Program-made: the position numbers and the translations under genes
Notes under the pieces: model-generated
What the model saw: the letters and a program-made list of their open reading frames with translations, nothing else
What the model was told of the DNA's origin: nothing
The model's database searches: none
Shown: positions 1 to 10,706 of the stretch, piece by piece
Layout of the letters: each line of letters begins with the position of its first letter
Position numbering within the stretch: the first letter of the stretch is position 1
Source: Saccoglossus kowalevskii
Lineage: Eukaryota > Hemichordata > Enteropneusta > Harrimaniidae
Assembly: GCF_000003605.2 (NCBI RefSeq)
Contig: NW_003108091.1
Span: 34,056-64,165, forward strand
DNA length: 30,110 bases
Direction of reading: 5' to 3'

Positions 1-11
1 CATGAACAACT

Positions 12-23
12 CCCCCCCCCCCC
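12..23. repeat. Poly-C homopolymer run
   Basis: Twelve consecutive C residues near the left edge. It is a simple homopolymer whose exact length is prone to sequencing error. No function is inferred. Confidence 0.9.
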
Positions 24-1068
24 GGTCGCATTAGTCATCACCACTTCAGGATACGGTAGATGCTATGTTGAAAGCCAGTTGTCGAGCAGAGTGCAGTTCA
101 CAATTTGGTGTCATTTCTAATATCATTGCCTCGAGGTACATGTAATAAATTTCTGCATCCTACTTACTTGACGTGGTGACTCGGGGGGAAAAACCTTGTC
201 GCGCCTCTCTTTCTCTATTACTGAAGAGAATAATGTGTTGTATGGAACATACTTAATCATTGTAAAATCTGAATAATACAAGATGAGTATGTATAGTTTT
301 TGTACTCAGTTCAGTCTATGCTAAGAATTAATTATTTACTGAGCGATGTTTGAAAGCAATCAGAGTCAAAGTGTAGGTATGCATGAATGACACAGACAGT
401 AATTATTATACAACTAAGTGATTAACACCAAGACACATAATAATAAACACATATTTATTATTTACAGAATGTGGCATAATAAGTATTAAGATACACACAT
501 GTACAGTATAAACAAAATAATATAACAGTCCAAGATATTTTCTCTCAAATTCTGTTTCTTGATTTTCCTATTCCAATTTCTGAGTATAGTTTTACTTATT
601 TTGGATTAGTTGTCTGGTTTGACAGGAAAAGTTTTAAAAATGACAAATCGAACATTCAGTATTGTTGAATAGAACATACCCAAATTAGGACGTTAACTTT
701 GCGGTTACGGGATATGTACAATAACAATATAGTTAATCCAGCCATTCTGCATACATGGACCATTTAAGTAACAAACAATTGTGTGAGACAATTGAACATT
801 ATTACTGAATTAAAAACAGATTCGGCAAACGGAATGCGTGATACCGCAACCGAATGTGTCATGTCCGGGTGTACATCTCCATTATATATTAGATTCATAT
901 TTAGTACGTCAATAACGATTACACGCGTAAGCGTCCTCTAATAAATGATAAAAAACAAACGTGACTGCCCCCGTTCCCATACAAAGAAGTTCACTAAATC
1001 TGTTCTAAACGTTTTGGATTTCGGCATTTACATCATGTATTCCTGGGAGGAAAAGATGTATAATAATA
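24..1068. other. Non-coding, AT-rich; no gene seen
   Basis: No open reading frame of 60 or more codons starts here on either strand. I see no tRNA-like or rRNA-like block and no recognisable transposon coding sequence. The stretch reads as unstructured AT-rich intergenic or intronic DNA. Confidence 0.6.
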
Positions 1069-1168
1069 AGGTTATTACGAGGATTGTGTAAAGTATGCAC
1101 TCAGACAGTACGCATAAGCGGTTTACTGTCCTCGTGCATACTTGCATGCCGTATCCTCGTAATAACCT
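1069..1168. repeat. Imperfect 100-nt inverted repeat (hairpin)
   Basis: Three nested complementary blocks fold on each other. 1069-1084 pairs perfectly with 1153-1168 (16 bp), 1091-1100 with 1134-1143 (10 bp), and 1104-1110 with 1124-1130 (7 bp). CGC/GCG at 1111-1113 and 1118-1120 lies in the apical loop. The arms are separated by an asymmetric internal loop (6 versus 9 nt) and a 3x3 loop. It may be a small foldback element or a structured RNA precursor. The large asymmetric loop argues against a canonical microRNA hairpin. Confidence 0.8.
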
Positions 1169-4100
1169 CATATTCATATTACTGCTATGTGTTTATTTCT
1201 CGAGATGACACATGGAATCACGCGTCTATACCACCAATCTGGGTGTTTGTTTGATTCATGTAAAAATCTGATGCGACATTAATAGTATGTTCACATTTAA
1301 AGAACCTGAACTCCACACATTGTGAAATGTATGAAGCCATGATGAAATGTACATGAAAGAAAAAATTCCATTTGAAAGTAGATTTACGTTAAGACGAGTG
1401 TGTGCCCATATACTGAATGAGGGTGCCTGCAATTCATCTTCGTCATAAAAACAATGATGTCACTTTTACAGATATTCCTTAATAGAACTGATGTCTTCAG
1501 TGACACTATCCATGTCAAAGGTGGGTAAGGCACTGGAAATATAAAAATATAGTAGTTAGTAATATGAGGTTGGAGATATAATATCTGACCATTTAGCAGA
1601 CGACGTATTGTACTACACTATACATAATGTAAATATCATTACAATAATTGTGTGTCGCCTAAAAATATCACATAATGATATGCAATAACACAATAAATTA
1701 TAAAAGGCGGAAAAATCTAAATCATATAGTAATATTGTGTTGACACGCAGAGAGGCTTCGTATTCGTTTTATTGCATACACCAGTAACGAGATAATCAGG
1801 TAACACTGCATAACTCGTATAATGCACGAATCAGGCGCCATGCGCCGTAAATATCTGCATTTTGTCTTTTGCATGAGCGAATATAAGTAGAGATAGTACT
1901 TCAGTATCACGCCATCGGTGGTCATTTTATGCGGAAAAGACCGCAAAGCTTCAGTGCTGATTAATTTATGCCATCATAGTTTGGCAGTCCGACTACATGC
2001 ATAATGGTATATGCTAATTAGCCCAACCGATAATATTTAAGACAACTATACTTTATAAAACGATATCAGTCTTATATAAATGTAGACGAGTCACACGTTA
2101 ACTGGATACGCGAGTGTTAATCCAGTTTAAAATTAATAAGTTGCGGTGGAGTGAGTCTCTTCTAGATGGCGCGTTTTTGTGTCACGGTGAGATCTTAGTC
2201 ATTCGTATTCATTGAATCGACCACAAGTAGAATTCATCTACTGCATGGCCCATCCTCTCAACAACACTTAACAAGCAAAGAGTTCCTTAGACCCATCCCA
2301 TTGCCATTTACCTAAACAAAGCATGACATCACCTACAACCCATCCTATTTAACCTCACATATTATAGTGTTAAATGATTTATATGACAGTGTGGATTAAC
2401 TTCCGTCGCATAACACTTTCGTTTTTGTACAATAATTAGTGTCAAATAGTGGTTAACAGTTATCGCAATGTAACATGTTGGCATCAAAGTCGTGACCTCA
2501 GCCAATCTCGAAAATTTGTGGTATTGAAATAAATAAAGCTTTGAGCGTGAAACCTAAGTGTTTTATCAGGCACGCTAATCGGATTACAATTCTGAATGGG
2601 TATGTTTGGTTACGAATCAACAGGGAGCTGTTAAACCTCCTAAAGTTTGTTATTCTGCTCAGGTATTATTTCATAGTATTTTCAATGCGGGTAACAGCTG
2701 TCGACGTACTTGTATATAGCTGATGATACCATATCCAGTGTTCCCCCTGTCAATAAATGAAAAGGAAATCTTGATCTTGTCTGTTATTTTAAGGCAGGTT
2801 TATAGGATATTACAGTCACGAATACAGTCAGTGTAAACATTGAGATAACACGTTTGAAATTATATGGTCATATCGGGGCTAAATAAATATTTAAAATAAC
2901 ATTCATGTACATTTTTAAAACAAATGTGTGAACTGAAAAATATTATTTGCTGGCGTGTTTTCTCAGCGTATGTATTTAGTATTTACTTTGCAGTGCCACA
3001 AAGTTCGCCAGCTTGAAAAGAAAAATGTCTACTACAATATTTAAAATCTAAAAATTATATATATTTGAACTGGAATAATTAATATTATAATATCATGCAC
3101 ATCCGCTCCCCCACAGTTTCCACAACAACATGCACACCGCCTTCCTCGCGACACCCGTTTGAAATACGACATGGTACATGTCATGTGCTGCCCCTATAGT
3201 AAATAAAGTAATGCTTCTCATCAAAACGTGGCCCTTGGGGGGTGGAAAACAAACAGCTTTATATCGTACAACGGGAACGTTTCTCTGTCCACGTGGTATA
3301 CAATTTCACCACCGTCACCCGTTCAAACTGCAGTGCATCTAGGCAAGTTTCTTGGCATACCCTTTCACCCACGCCGGTGCTAAAAAATATATTTTAGCTG
3401 AAATGTAATTATGCATATGAAGAAAAATAAAGTTTCATATGAAAAGATTTCCAGAGAATTGAAAAACGCTTAACACTTGCCTGGTTTACACACCGTTTCA
3501 CACACTGCTGAGCAAAGGTAGCAAAACTTGCAATACTGTTGGTGTCAACAAATAAAAATTGTATTTTAAGTCTGTATAGTAAGTCCATATTTCAACGATC
3601 ATGTCAGTTCAATTTGAAGACATGCATACACGATAAATAGTGTTTGTTACCTTACACATGTGACACGCGGGCTTCGATGAGCTGCTCTCACATGGACACT
3701 GTTCACATTTAACGCAATACTGTGGGGTGCAGAGAAAAATGAAAATACGAAGTTACAATCAAGGTTCATAAGATTATCATAGATTTTGACCGATTTAATA
3801 CGGTGAGAATTGACAGAGCAGTTTTCTTTGTTGCTTTTTTATTATTCTGTCATGATGTGGCAACATCTCGTATTTAAATTCATCAAAGTAAATCATGATC
3901 CAACAGTGTAGCAAATGGATTAACATTAATCCTGACAACATGGAAACAGCTTATCTGTATATCTAAAAAGATACGCAAATACACAAGTAGTCGAGTGACA
4001 CCATCTCTCCGATTTAATTTGATTTTAAATTTATGCAGACAATAGAACTTATTATCAATATTGAATAGTGTCATAAATATATAAATATAGGTACAGACTA

Positions 4101-5675
4101 GGACACAGCTTAGTATGTTAGAAGCATTTATATTTTATCTTGTTTTATTACAGGTTGTGTACGAGTCACTTGAAATTTACATGTAATACTATCATGAACA
4201 GTATATCTTTGGTTCCCTACTGTTGTCGGGTGATATGTCTGCTAGAGATGGCGCTGCTTGGTTACGTCGCATGCCATCAGCTTAAATCGTAATGTGGATA
4301 AAAAACTACAATATGCTACACGCAATTGGCGTCATAGTAACAACGATACCTACTCCTCCCACTCAGTCCCTATGCAGCGGGTTCACCGGACCGACAAATA
4401 TTTATTTACCAGCTAATAATTCTGTTTAAAATAATTAAATTAATTAGATCGAGATATGTAAAACTATTTCCCACGGACAATTAACTAATTTTGATTGATG
4501 AAATAATGTAAGCGTTTGTTTTCATTTAATATATATATATGGAGATATCCTTCAGAGAAATCGAGTCTTGGATGTCTAGAGCGAACAAGGAAAGAAACAT
4601 AATGAGAGTGAACTGGTACTGGCAGAGAATACCAGTAAATAAATACACTCGGACTTTTAGGGTTCGATGAGCAATTGAGTTAAACAGAGTCAAATGACAA
4701 CGACAAGAGTAGTAAACACATATTTTTATTTGTCTGTATGTTTATTTTGATGCGACACTCAGTGCGTTATTGTAGAGTCAGCAGCAGCTGTAGATGTAAT
4801 TTATTTTACAATATAGAGTAATTGGTAAACCACTTATACGATTGCAATGTGTTAGCAACCATTGCACATCCAACTGAATATAATCCTAACATCACAGAAA
4901 TGCCGCTCTTTTAATAGCATCAAATTGGTCCATATACGTGGCACCTGCCTCACTCTCCTCATCTCATCAGTACTCGCCAGCTCCCTGCCGGGTCTCAACT
5001 GAGTACACCCCCCATGTACCTAATTCCCTACAGTCTGCCTCGCTCTGAGTTCCCTCACCCAAACCCGGCTGCTTTCTATTATGCGGCTCGATTCCCTCAC
5101 CCCAGCTAGCATTTTCCCTTGTACCCTGAAAGTAAACAGTTTTGGCATGGATCATATGCATTGATGCGTATATCGCATGGAACGATCAAAATGACATGTT
5201 GCATATTTTTTGTTAGCATTATAAATTAAAGTTTCTGAATTTGAAATCTTATTTGATAATGGTTTGACCCAAAAATGTATATTCTTTGATTTGTTCACTT
5301 AAACAAACATAAAGTGAGTACAATATATTAAGATAAACACTTCGGTAGATTTAGAAAATATTGCGTCTTACAATATTTTTATTTTAGTTTTTTTCAGTAA
5401 TGATCAGGTTTCAAAGTATCGATTTCAGATTTTTTGAATAAATTACTGATTTTTAGTCATTGAAAGCGCGATTTTGTTCATTATAGAAACGATAACCAAT
5501 ATCTGAGACATAATATATTAGCGATTATGTGTGAGAAGCATTTGAATTTTCTTAATTAGTGAAGGTCAAAAAATAATTTACATAACCAATATGTCTTCAG
5601 TATGTCATTCATACATATTGTGACGATAACATTCAATAGAATAAGGGGATCAATGTTCTGTATAAGTTAAAGGGC
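1169..5675. other. Non-coding stretch with no recognisable gene
   Basis: Only short ORFs of 60-75 codons occur, none with a family resemblance I recognise. An 8-bp inverted repeat lies at 2100-2107/2120-2127. A relatively GC-rich patch spans about 3100-3390. TAATTA-type homeodomain cores occur around 4430-4445. A C/T-rich patch at about 4940-5120 contains four degenerate copies of a TCCCT(C/A/G) motif, two of them CCCTCACCC, and gives a spurious Gly/Glu-rich minus-strand ORF. Nothing here supports a gene call. Confidence 0.55.
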
Positions 5676-5900
5676 GATGGTCGTCGTGCTACACATGCAC
5701 GGGATATGGGTCTCTTTAACTGTTGAGCAGACCAACGAGTACAAACTCACTCGTTTCAGTTCTAAGCTTTGATTATGCAATTTCCTTGGTGATTGTAAAA
5801 AGGTCAAAACTCGTACTAGCGATTCCCATTAAAAGACCGCATGGTGGGGAAAGATTTATCAACGCAAATGTCGCACATGCGCGGCGCGACGACGACCGTC
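5676..5900. repeat. Imperfect inverted repeat, about 225 bp
   Basis: GATGGTCGTCGT at 5676-5687 is complementary at 11 of 12 positions to ACGACGACCGTC at 5889-5900. Both arms have an ACATGC/CACATGC block just inside. The right arm forms a small CpG-rich island (about 5869-5900) that stands out from the AT-rich surroundings. Two overlapping ORFs of 66 and 73 codons cross the unit but resemble nothing I know. It may be a MITE-like foldback remnant. Confidence 0.45.
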
Positions 5901-6259
5901 CTTTCGTGTGGTTTAGAATATGAGCAATTCCACAAAGTAAATGATGTCATGAGTTATTCACAACTCTATGCAAATACATACAGGTCATCAAAACAACACA
6001 ATTTTCCCATACTAACATGGGTCTCAACCCTATTTCTTACAATATCCGGATATTCACTTTGATTATTAAAATACATAAACATTGCATGTAATTCAGAGAA
6101 ATAATTGATATTGTATAACACTTGCATAAATCATCTATTGTATTCTGAAACAGTGGCTTTGACCTCGAACTTATAAATTACACGATAAATGTGAGGTCAT
6201 AACGATGCAGCCAGGAGGAGCTTAATAGTAATTGGGAAGCGGGTACGGAGTATAAACAC

Positions 6260-6267
6260 TTACGTAA
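6260..6267. promoter_or_regulatory. Perfect PAR-bZIP/NFIL3-type site TTACGTAA
   Basis: The palindrome TTACGTAA matches the TTAYGTAA consensus bound by the PAR/NFIL3/giant bZIP group. The only gene recognised in the window encodes such a bZIP about 13 kb downstream, so auto-regulation can be imagined. A single 8-mer match in 30 kb is close to chance expectation. Confidence 0.3.
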
Positions 6268-6766
6268 CAATAGTCGCAATATCCACAGAGAGAACCTTTA
6301 GCGTGAGGTCGATCTGCCACCATAGCAACCCTTTGACTTTCACTTGAATCTAATAACATGATGCATGTTATAATGCGCAAAATCAGATCATTTGACATAA
6401 TGGCCGCGGCTCAGCTGATAGCACCGTACCCCCTAAGCTAGCAGTTAATAGTGGTGACTATTGAATTGATCATAAAGAAGCTAATGTCACAAGCAAAGCA
6501 AAATATCACAGAGTGAATTCGTCGGGCAATTTTGAAATTCATACAACATCAACCAACTAGTGTTACAGACATGGAAATACTATCTGAAAAAGTATGCGGT
6601 TGTGAGTAGAACTCTTTAGGCCTTGTAAGTTTTGCAATATTCTAACCATAACCGTGTGGTATAGAATTATAAATCAACGAGAACCAGTACCAATTACCGA
6701 CTTACATGGAGAAAAGCACCACAAATGTCAATTTTGAAATTTCCTCCTTGAAAAAAAACCCCACTT

Positions 6767-6841
6767 ATTTGCATATGAATCGTTAGCTACACGTGTGTTA
6801 TTTCTAATTGGCTGGCATCTCAATGCACAGCTCCTATTGGC
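6767..6841. promoter_or_regulatory. Octamer, E-box and two inverted CCAAT-like motifs
   Basis: ATTTGCAT (POU octamer) lies at 6767-6774, CACGTG (E-box) at 6790-6795, and ATTGGC (inverted CCAAT core) at 6807-6812 and 6836-6841, all within 75 bp. Such clustering is typical of enhancers or promoters, but no coding sequence begins nearby on either strand. A function is inference only. Confidence 0.25.
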
Positions 6842-7723
6842 TCATACAGTGAATTCACACACTTGCAAAATGATGCATAAACTTTCCGCCTGTCTGGCTG
6901 GACACATGGAACTCTATTCAGAAATAGATTATAGTATAAGATTATAACACAGTTGGATATATTATGTCACTATTTTTGGAGCGATACTGAGGATTCCAAA
7001 CAAGAAAAGACGGGGGAGCAAAGTTACTGAAATAGTAACGTCTCGCGTAGCACAGAAAACCCCACGCAAAAAAAACAAAACAACGAGCACACTGAAGATC
7101 ATGGAGTGTATAGCAATACGATATGAATATCCGTGCACAGTTTGTGTCACGTGTGTCAGTGTAGCAAAATAATTCAGAATGTTTCACTTTATTACTAGTC
7201 GATTCGAACAAACACATCCGGCAGGGTGAGTGTCTAATAATAAAACAGACATTCTTTAGTCCCGCAAATGTGTTAAGTTAAACAACTGTTGATGAGTGGG
7301 TAACTCATTGTATAACGCTGTGTTAATCTGGCGGATTAAATTACACTTGATTTTAACCCCGACAAACCGTCCACGTTCCGTACATTGGGTTACTATCATA
7401 TATTCTGAGAAGACATGTAAAATGCCCATTCACGATTCGCATATGTGCTTGTGCCATTATAATTTTCAAAGGTTAACATATTTATATTATAGTGTTCAGG
7501 TTATTACAGCGATTACTCCGCATGGGTCTGACAAACAAACGAGAAGGAACAAGAAAAGGTACTGACAATGAAGCAATCTGGGGAGACTAGGACAACAATT
7601 TTGCACTAAACCCTGTAAACTCAAGTAAAAGACGATGTTGTCAACCTCAACTACAATTTGAGCTGAAATTAATGCCATAACTGTATTGTAAATAATGTTC
7701 ATTCTTTGTCAGGCCCGTTGTTT

Positions 7724-7740
7724 GGGAGGGGGGGTCGGGG
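7724..7740 (+). other. Potential G-quadruplex
   Basis: The plus strand can be read as four G-runs of at least three separated by loops of 1, 1 and 2 nt, meeting the usual G3+N1-7 pattern. It sits at the left end of the possible transposon, where G-runs may be part of the terminal sequence rather than an independent element. Confidence 0.5.
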
Positions 7741-7875
7741 ATTTCGGTCGAATCCCCTAAATTTTGGAAGTGATTAGATTTATTATCGTAGATTAGAACA
7801 TAATAAAACAAACAGTATTCATTAAAATAATTATCATCGTTTAAATCGCTTGACTCAGTGAGGTAACTATCAGAT

Positions 7876-8499
7876 TCAGCAGCTGATGTTAAATATTAAA
7901 ACAATAATGTAATGGTAGTCACTCTCTGAATGATGTGGTGTTCTTGAATAGGGCCGTTTGTCTTGTGCGAGTATTCGCTCAGTTAGTAAAGTGTTACGAT
8001 GGGAATCGAACGGGATTGACAAAACACGACACTGTACTTTCCTAGTTTGGTTCATTAGTTTTGTATTCATAAATGATGGCATATATACTGTTTTGTTCCA
8101 AGTGTATCAGCCAAATGTAGTCAACTTATTGTAGTAGTACGTGTAGCCTGTGTTATTGGACAATAGTGTATTGCTACGGATTCAACAGATCATTAATAAA
8201 ATGTCGAAGATTTATCATCACGAGTTGTATAGGTCGAAGAGCTCCTTGCAGCCAACAATTTACCCCCACAGTGTTGCTTCAGCACTGAAACTATGCGACA
8301 AATCATATTTTTCAAACATATTTTTTTACACGTTTTTTTGTTTTGATGTCTTAGAAAAGTTACTATATTTTTAGTGGGTTCATAAAAAGGAGATGTAGTC
8401 ATCGAAGTCTATTGAGACCGCTGCAAAACATACACTATATGTATATTGTTTTACCGTCCTCTAAGAACAGATTTACAATGAATAAAACATTTACATACT
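7876..8499. other. Spacer between element end and LINE remnant; no gene
   Basis: The short ORFs here (7876-8082 minus, 8150-8374 plus, 8193-8402 minus) overlap on opposite strands and show no family resemblance. I see no repeat structure or RNA gene. Confidence 0.5.
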
Positions 8500-9389
8500 T
8501 AAGAAACTTGGTAGTATGCCATTAGTTAGTGCATTTAATTTGTTTGATGCAATCATTGTGCCAGCTATTTCTTATGGTAGCGATATGGGGGTACAACAAT
8601 TCGGAAATCGAGAGGGTACAGACAACATTTTGCAGGTATCTACTTAGCGTTAATAGTTGTACTAACAATGTAGCGATGTTGGATGAATGTGGAAGGCTGC
8701 CATTATGCTATGGTTATTTTAAGCGTTGTATCTCATATTGGTTAAAATTAGTTGAAGTAAAAAATAGCTGGAATCCCAAAACATGTTATATCATGCTTAA
8801 ACGATTAGACAAAACCGGCAGACTTACTTGGGATACACACATAAAAAAAACGACTGTTCAAATATGGTTTCGGCATTGTCTGGTTTGAAAAACAAGTTGG
8901 AGATACTGCAAAAATGTACTCAAAGATATTTACTCAAAGAATAAAAACAATTTGTCAGCAAGAATGACATGCCTCAAATTCACAATCACCCAGGCTGTGT
9001 ACTTTAGGAAAAATCAAAGTAGTATTATAACCTGGGAGATTTATTGGCAGGCAATTATATACTAAAATATATACTGATGAGTTTTCGCTGTTTTGGCCAT
9101 AAACATAGTGTTGAATTAGATAGACACACAAAAATATAGTTAGATCAATAAATCTTTAGTTTTTGCAGTGATATGCTTGAATTTAGCTTGGTAGAAAATG
9201 AAATTCACTTTGTTTTTATATGTCCATTTTAAATGATCTAAGGGTTGATCTTTTGTCAAATAGTGCAATCTGCAATTTTGCATACTGATAGTCTGTGCTT
9301 ACTTCGTCGCTACAAAAACTGCCACACCATATATATATCAACTAGTTCTGTATCTTTTAAAAGTTGTCAAGCGACGAGATGAATATTAA
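8500..9389 (+). pseudogene. Degenerate C-terminal part of a LINE reverse transcriptase (ORF2)
   Basis: This is the decayed end of a non-LTR retrotransposon ORF2 (CR1/L2/jockey-like superfamily), downstream of the catalytic reverse transcriptase core. It begins with an LFDAIIVPAISYG stretch at about 8540-8577. A frame slip near 8580 leads into IWGYNNSEIERVQ. The best frame stays open to 8888 and includes DECGRLPL and WDTHIKKT, equivalents of conserved post-thumb segments. Further frame slips lead to IFTQRIKTICQQE (about 8925-8965), FRCFGHKHSVELDR (about 9080-9122) and VENEIHFVFICP (about 9191-9226), the last matching the conserved C-terminal HF..CP motif. A final frame ends KRRDEY with a TAA at 9387-9389. 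Several stops and frameshifts make it non-functional. The catalytic YADD region and endonuclease are absent, consistent with 5' truncation. The exact clade is not resolved. Confidence 0.8.
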
Positions 9390-9507
9390 TCCAGCTTAAC
9401 TTAGTACCATATGTTTACATGGATGTTGTATTGTTTTTAAAACGTGCTATGCACTTTTCTACTCATTACATTTTCTACGATGGGCTGAGGCCCTGTACAG
9501 AAATAAA
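9390..9507 (+). mobile_element. 3' UTR/tail of the LINE remnant
   Basis: Directly after the ORF2 end comes a stretch with a GGGCTGAGGCCC stem-loop at 9482-9493 and an AATAAA at 9502-9507. A short terminal hairpin next to a poly(A)-type signal is a common end for this kind of LINE. I infer this is the 3' boundary; no clear target duplication is visible. Confidence 0.5.
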
Positions 9508-10071
9508 ATTACATAATACAAAATTGACTAATACTGAAATGAATAATTGTAGACAGATTTCGACATGAAATCGTGTCACTTTTATGTGCGCTAACATCTG
9601 CGAAGAGCGAAAAAACTCGTGAGTAGCATTCTACCTTAAAATGCTTGGACAATAATGCTAAGATACGTCTTTAGATAAGATAGTCTTAAGATAGTCTTTT
9701 TTTGTGTGTACAACATTTTTCCGTAGTGGATTTAGGGTGTGGGTGCGTTTGTCTGTTGGTGGGGAATGGCTCAGGACCCCTTCTCTAAAATCATATGGTA
9801 AAATAGTTCAAAGACATTATGTGAAATAACTTACCAACGTAACACAAAGTAAACCAATTGAATTTAAAAACGAGAATATAAAAGTGTCTGTAACAGAGCT
9901 CAAAGACACTTTTTTAATATTATAAAATTCACACGTTTCACATCAAATATATTATTTTTGTTTTCGAATCCCCTATTCAAAAGTGCTGGCTACGGGCCTG
10001 TTTGTAATGTGATAAAAGTTTGCAAATTGTATTTGTACATATTAAAATTACTATAACTACAACATGCGATT
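9508..10071. other. Repeat-derived spacer; no gene
   Basis: The segment near 9725-9780 (GTGGATTTAGGG followed by GGGTGCG and GGACCCC) resembles decayed termini of common invertebrate DNA transposons. The segment at 9961-10000 is the right end of the possible 7710-10000 element. No reading frame worth calling is present. Confidence 0.4.
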
Positions 10072-10706
10072 TGTACAACCCAAATTTTGCGGAGTGACTA
10101 CATGTACAACCCACATTGCGAGTAGTGTACCTTTGTACGATCCATATAGCAAGTAGTATTCCCTTGCGTAACCCACGTTGCGAGTAGTTCTCCCGGGGTA
10201 GTGCCCCTTGTACAACCCACCTTGCGACTAGTGTTCCCTAGCAAATCCCACACTAGGAGTAGTGTGCCATTGTACATCCTACATTGCGAGTAGTGTTTCC
10301 TAGTATAACCCACATTGCGAGTAGTTTCCCTCTGTACAACCCATACTGTGAGTAGTGTTGCCATGTACAGCCCACATTTCGAGTAGTGTTCCCTAGCAAA
10401 TCCCACACTAGGAGTAGTGTGTCATTGTACATCCTACATTGCGAGTAGTGTTCCCTAGTATAACCCACATTGCGAGTAGTTTCCCTCTGTACAACCCATA
10501 CTGTGAGTAGTGTTGCCATGTACAGCCCACATTTCGAGTAGTGTTTTCTAGGCCAACCCACATTGTGAGTAGTGTCCCATTGCACATCCCACATTGTGAG
10601 TAGTGTTTCTAGTATAACCCACATTGCGAATAGTTTCCCTCTGTAAAACCGACACTGCGATTAGTGTTGCCATATACAACGGTAACCCACATTGCGAAGT
10701 GTGTTC
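10072..10706. repeat. 31-bp minisatellite with 155-bp higher-order structure
   Basis: About 20 tandem monomers of 31 bp with a core like TGTACAACCCACATTGCGAG followed by TAGTGTTCCCT. One monomer near 10196-10208 is truncated. From 10240 the monomers occur in a fixed five-member order and the block repeats every 155 bp, at 10240, 10395 and 10550. Blocks one and two differ at only about four positions, while block three is more diverged and one base shorter in its second monomer. Minus-strand reading frames of 102 and 123 codons across it are artefacts of the repeat. Confidence 0.95.

Larger units (their letters stand above)
5901..7704. other. Non-coding stretch with scattered binding-site-like motifs
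   Basis: No recognisable gene. The readable content is a perfect TTACGTAA at 6260-6267, a GC-rich AATGGCCGCGG at about 6398-6408, and a motif cluster at 6767-6841. The minus-strand ORF at 6942-7217 (91 codons) and plus-strand ORF at 7296-7565 (89 codons) have no domain I recognise and are probably chance. Confidence 0.5.
7710..10000. mobile_element. Possible DNA transposon with inverted ends and 5-bp target duplication
   Basis: CAGGCCCGT at 7710-7718 is inverted as ACGGGCCTG at 9992-10000. The 5-bp sequence TTTGT lies directly outside both ends (7705-7709 and 10001-10005), as a target-site duplication would. The left end continues into a G-run and a small hairpin (GGGGATT 7737-7743, AATCCCC 7751-7757). 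CGAATCCCCT occurs near both ends (7749-7758 and 9965-9974). From memory, CAGGCCCGTAGCC-like ends are widespread in marine invertebrate repeats. No transposase is visible, so it would be non-autonomous. A dead LINE sits inside. Two unrelated half-elements could give the same picture. Confidence 0.4.

Noticed and set aside
4967-5161. Gly/Glu-rich minus-strand ORF of 64 codons
   Set aside because: Explained by a C/T-rich low-complexity patch; no domain or splice context.
6398-6408. AATGGCCGCGG shared with 16385-16395
   Set aside because: Only 11 bp are shared and flanks differ, so it is not evidence of a repeat or common exon.
10098-10624. Two overlapping minus-strand ORFs of 102 and 123 codons
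   Set aside because: They lie wholly in the 31-bp minisatellite; their repetitive peptides follow the DNA repeat.
10072-10706. Possible CRISPR-like array
   Set aside because: Monomers are contiguous with no unique spacers, and the context is eukaryotic.
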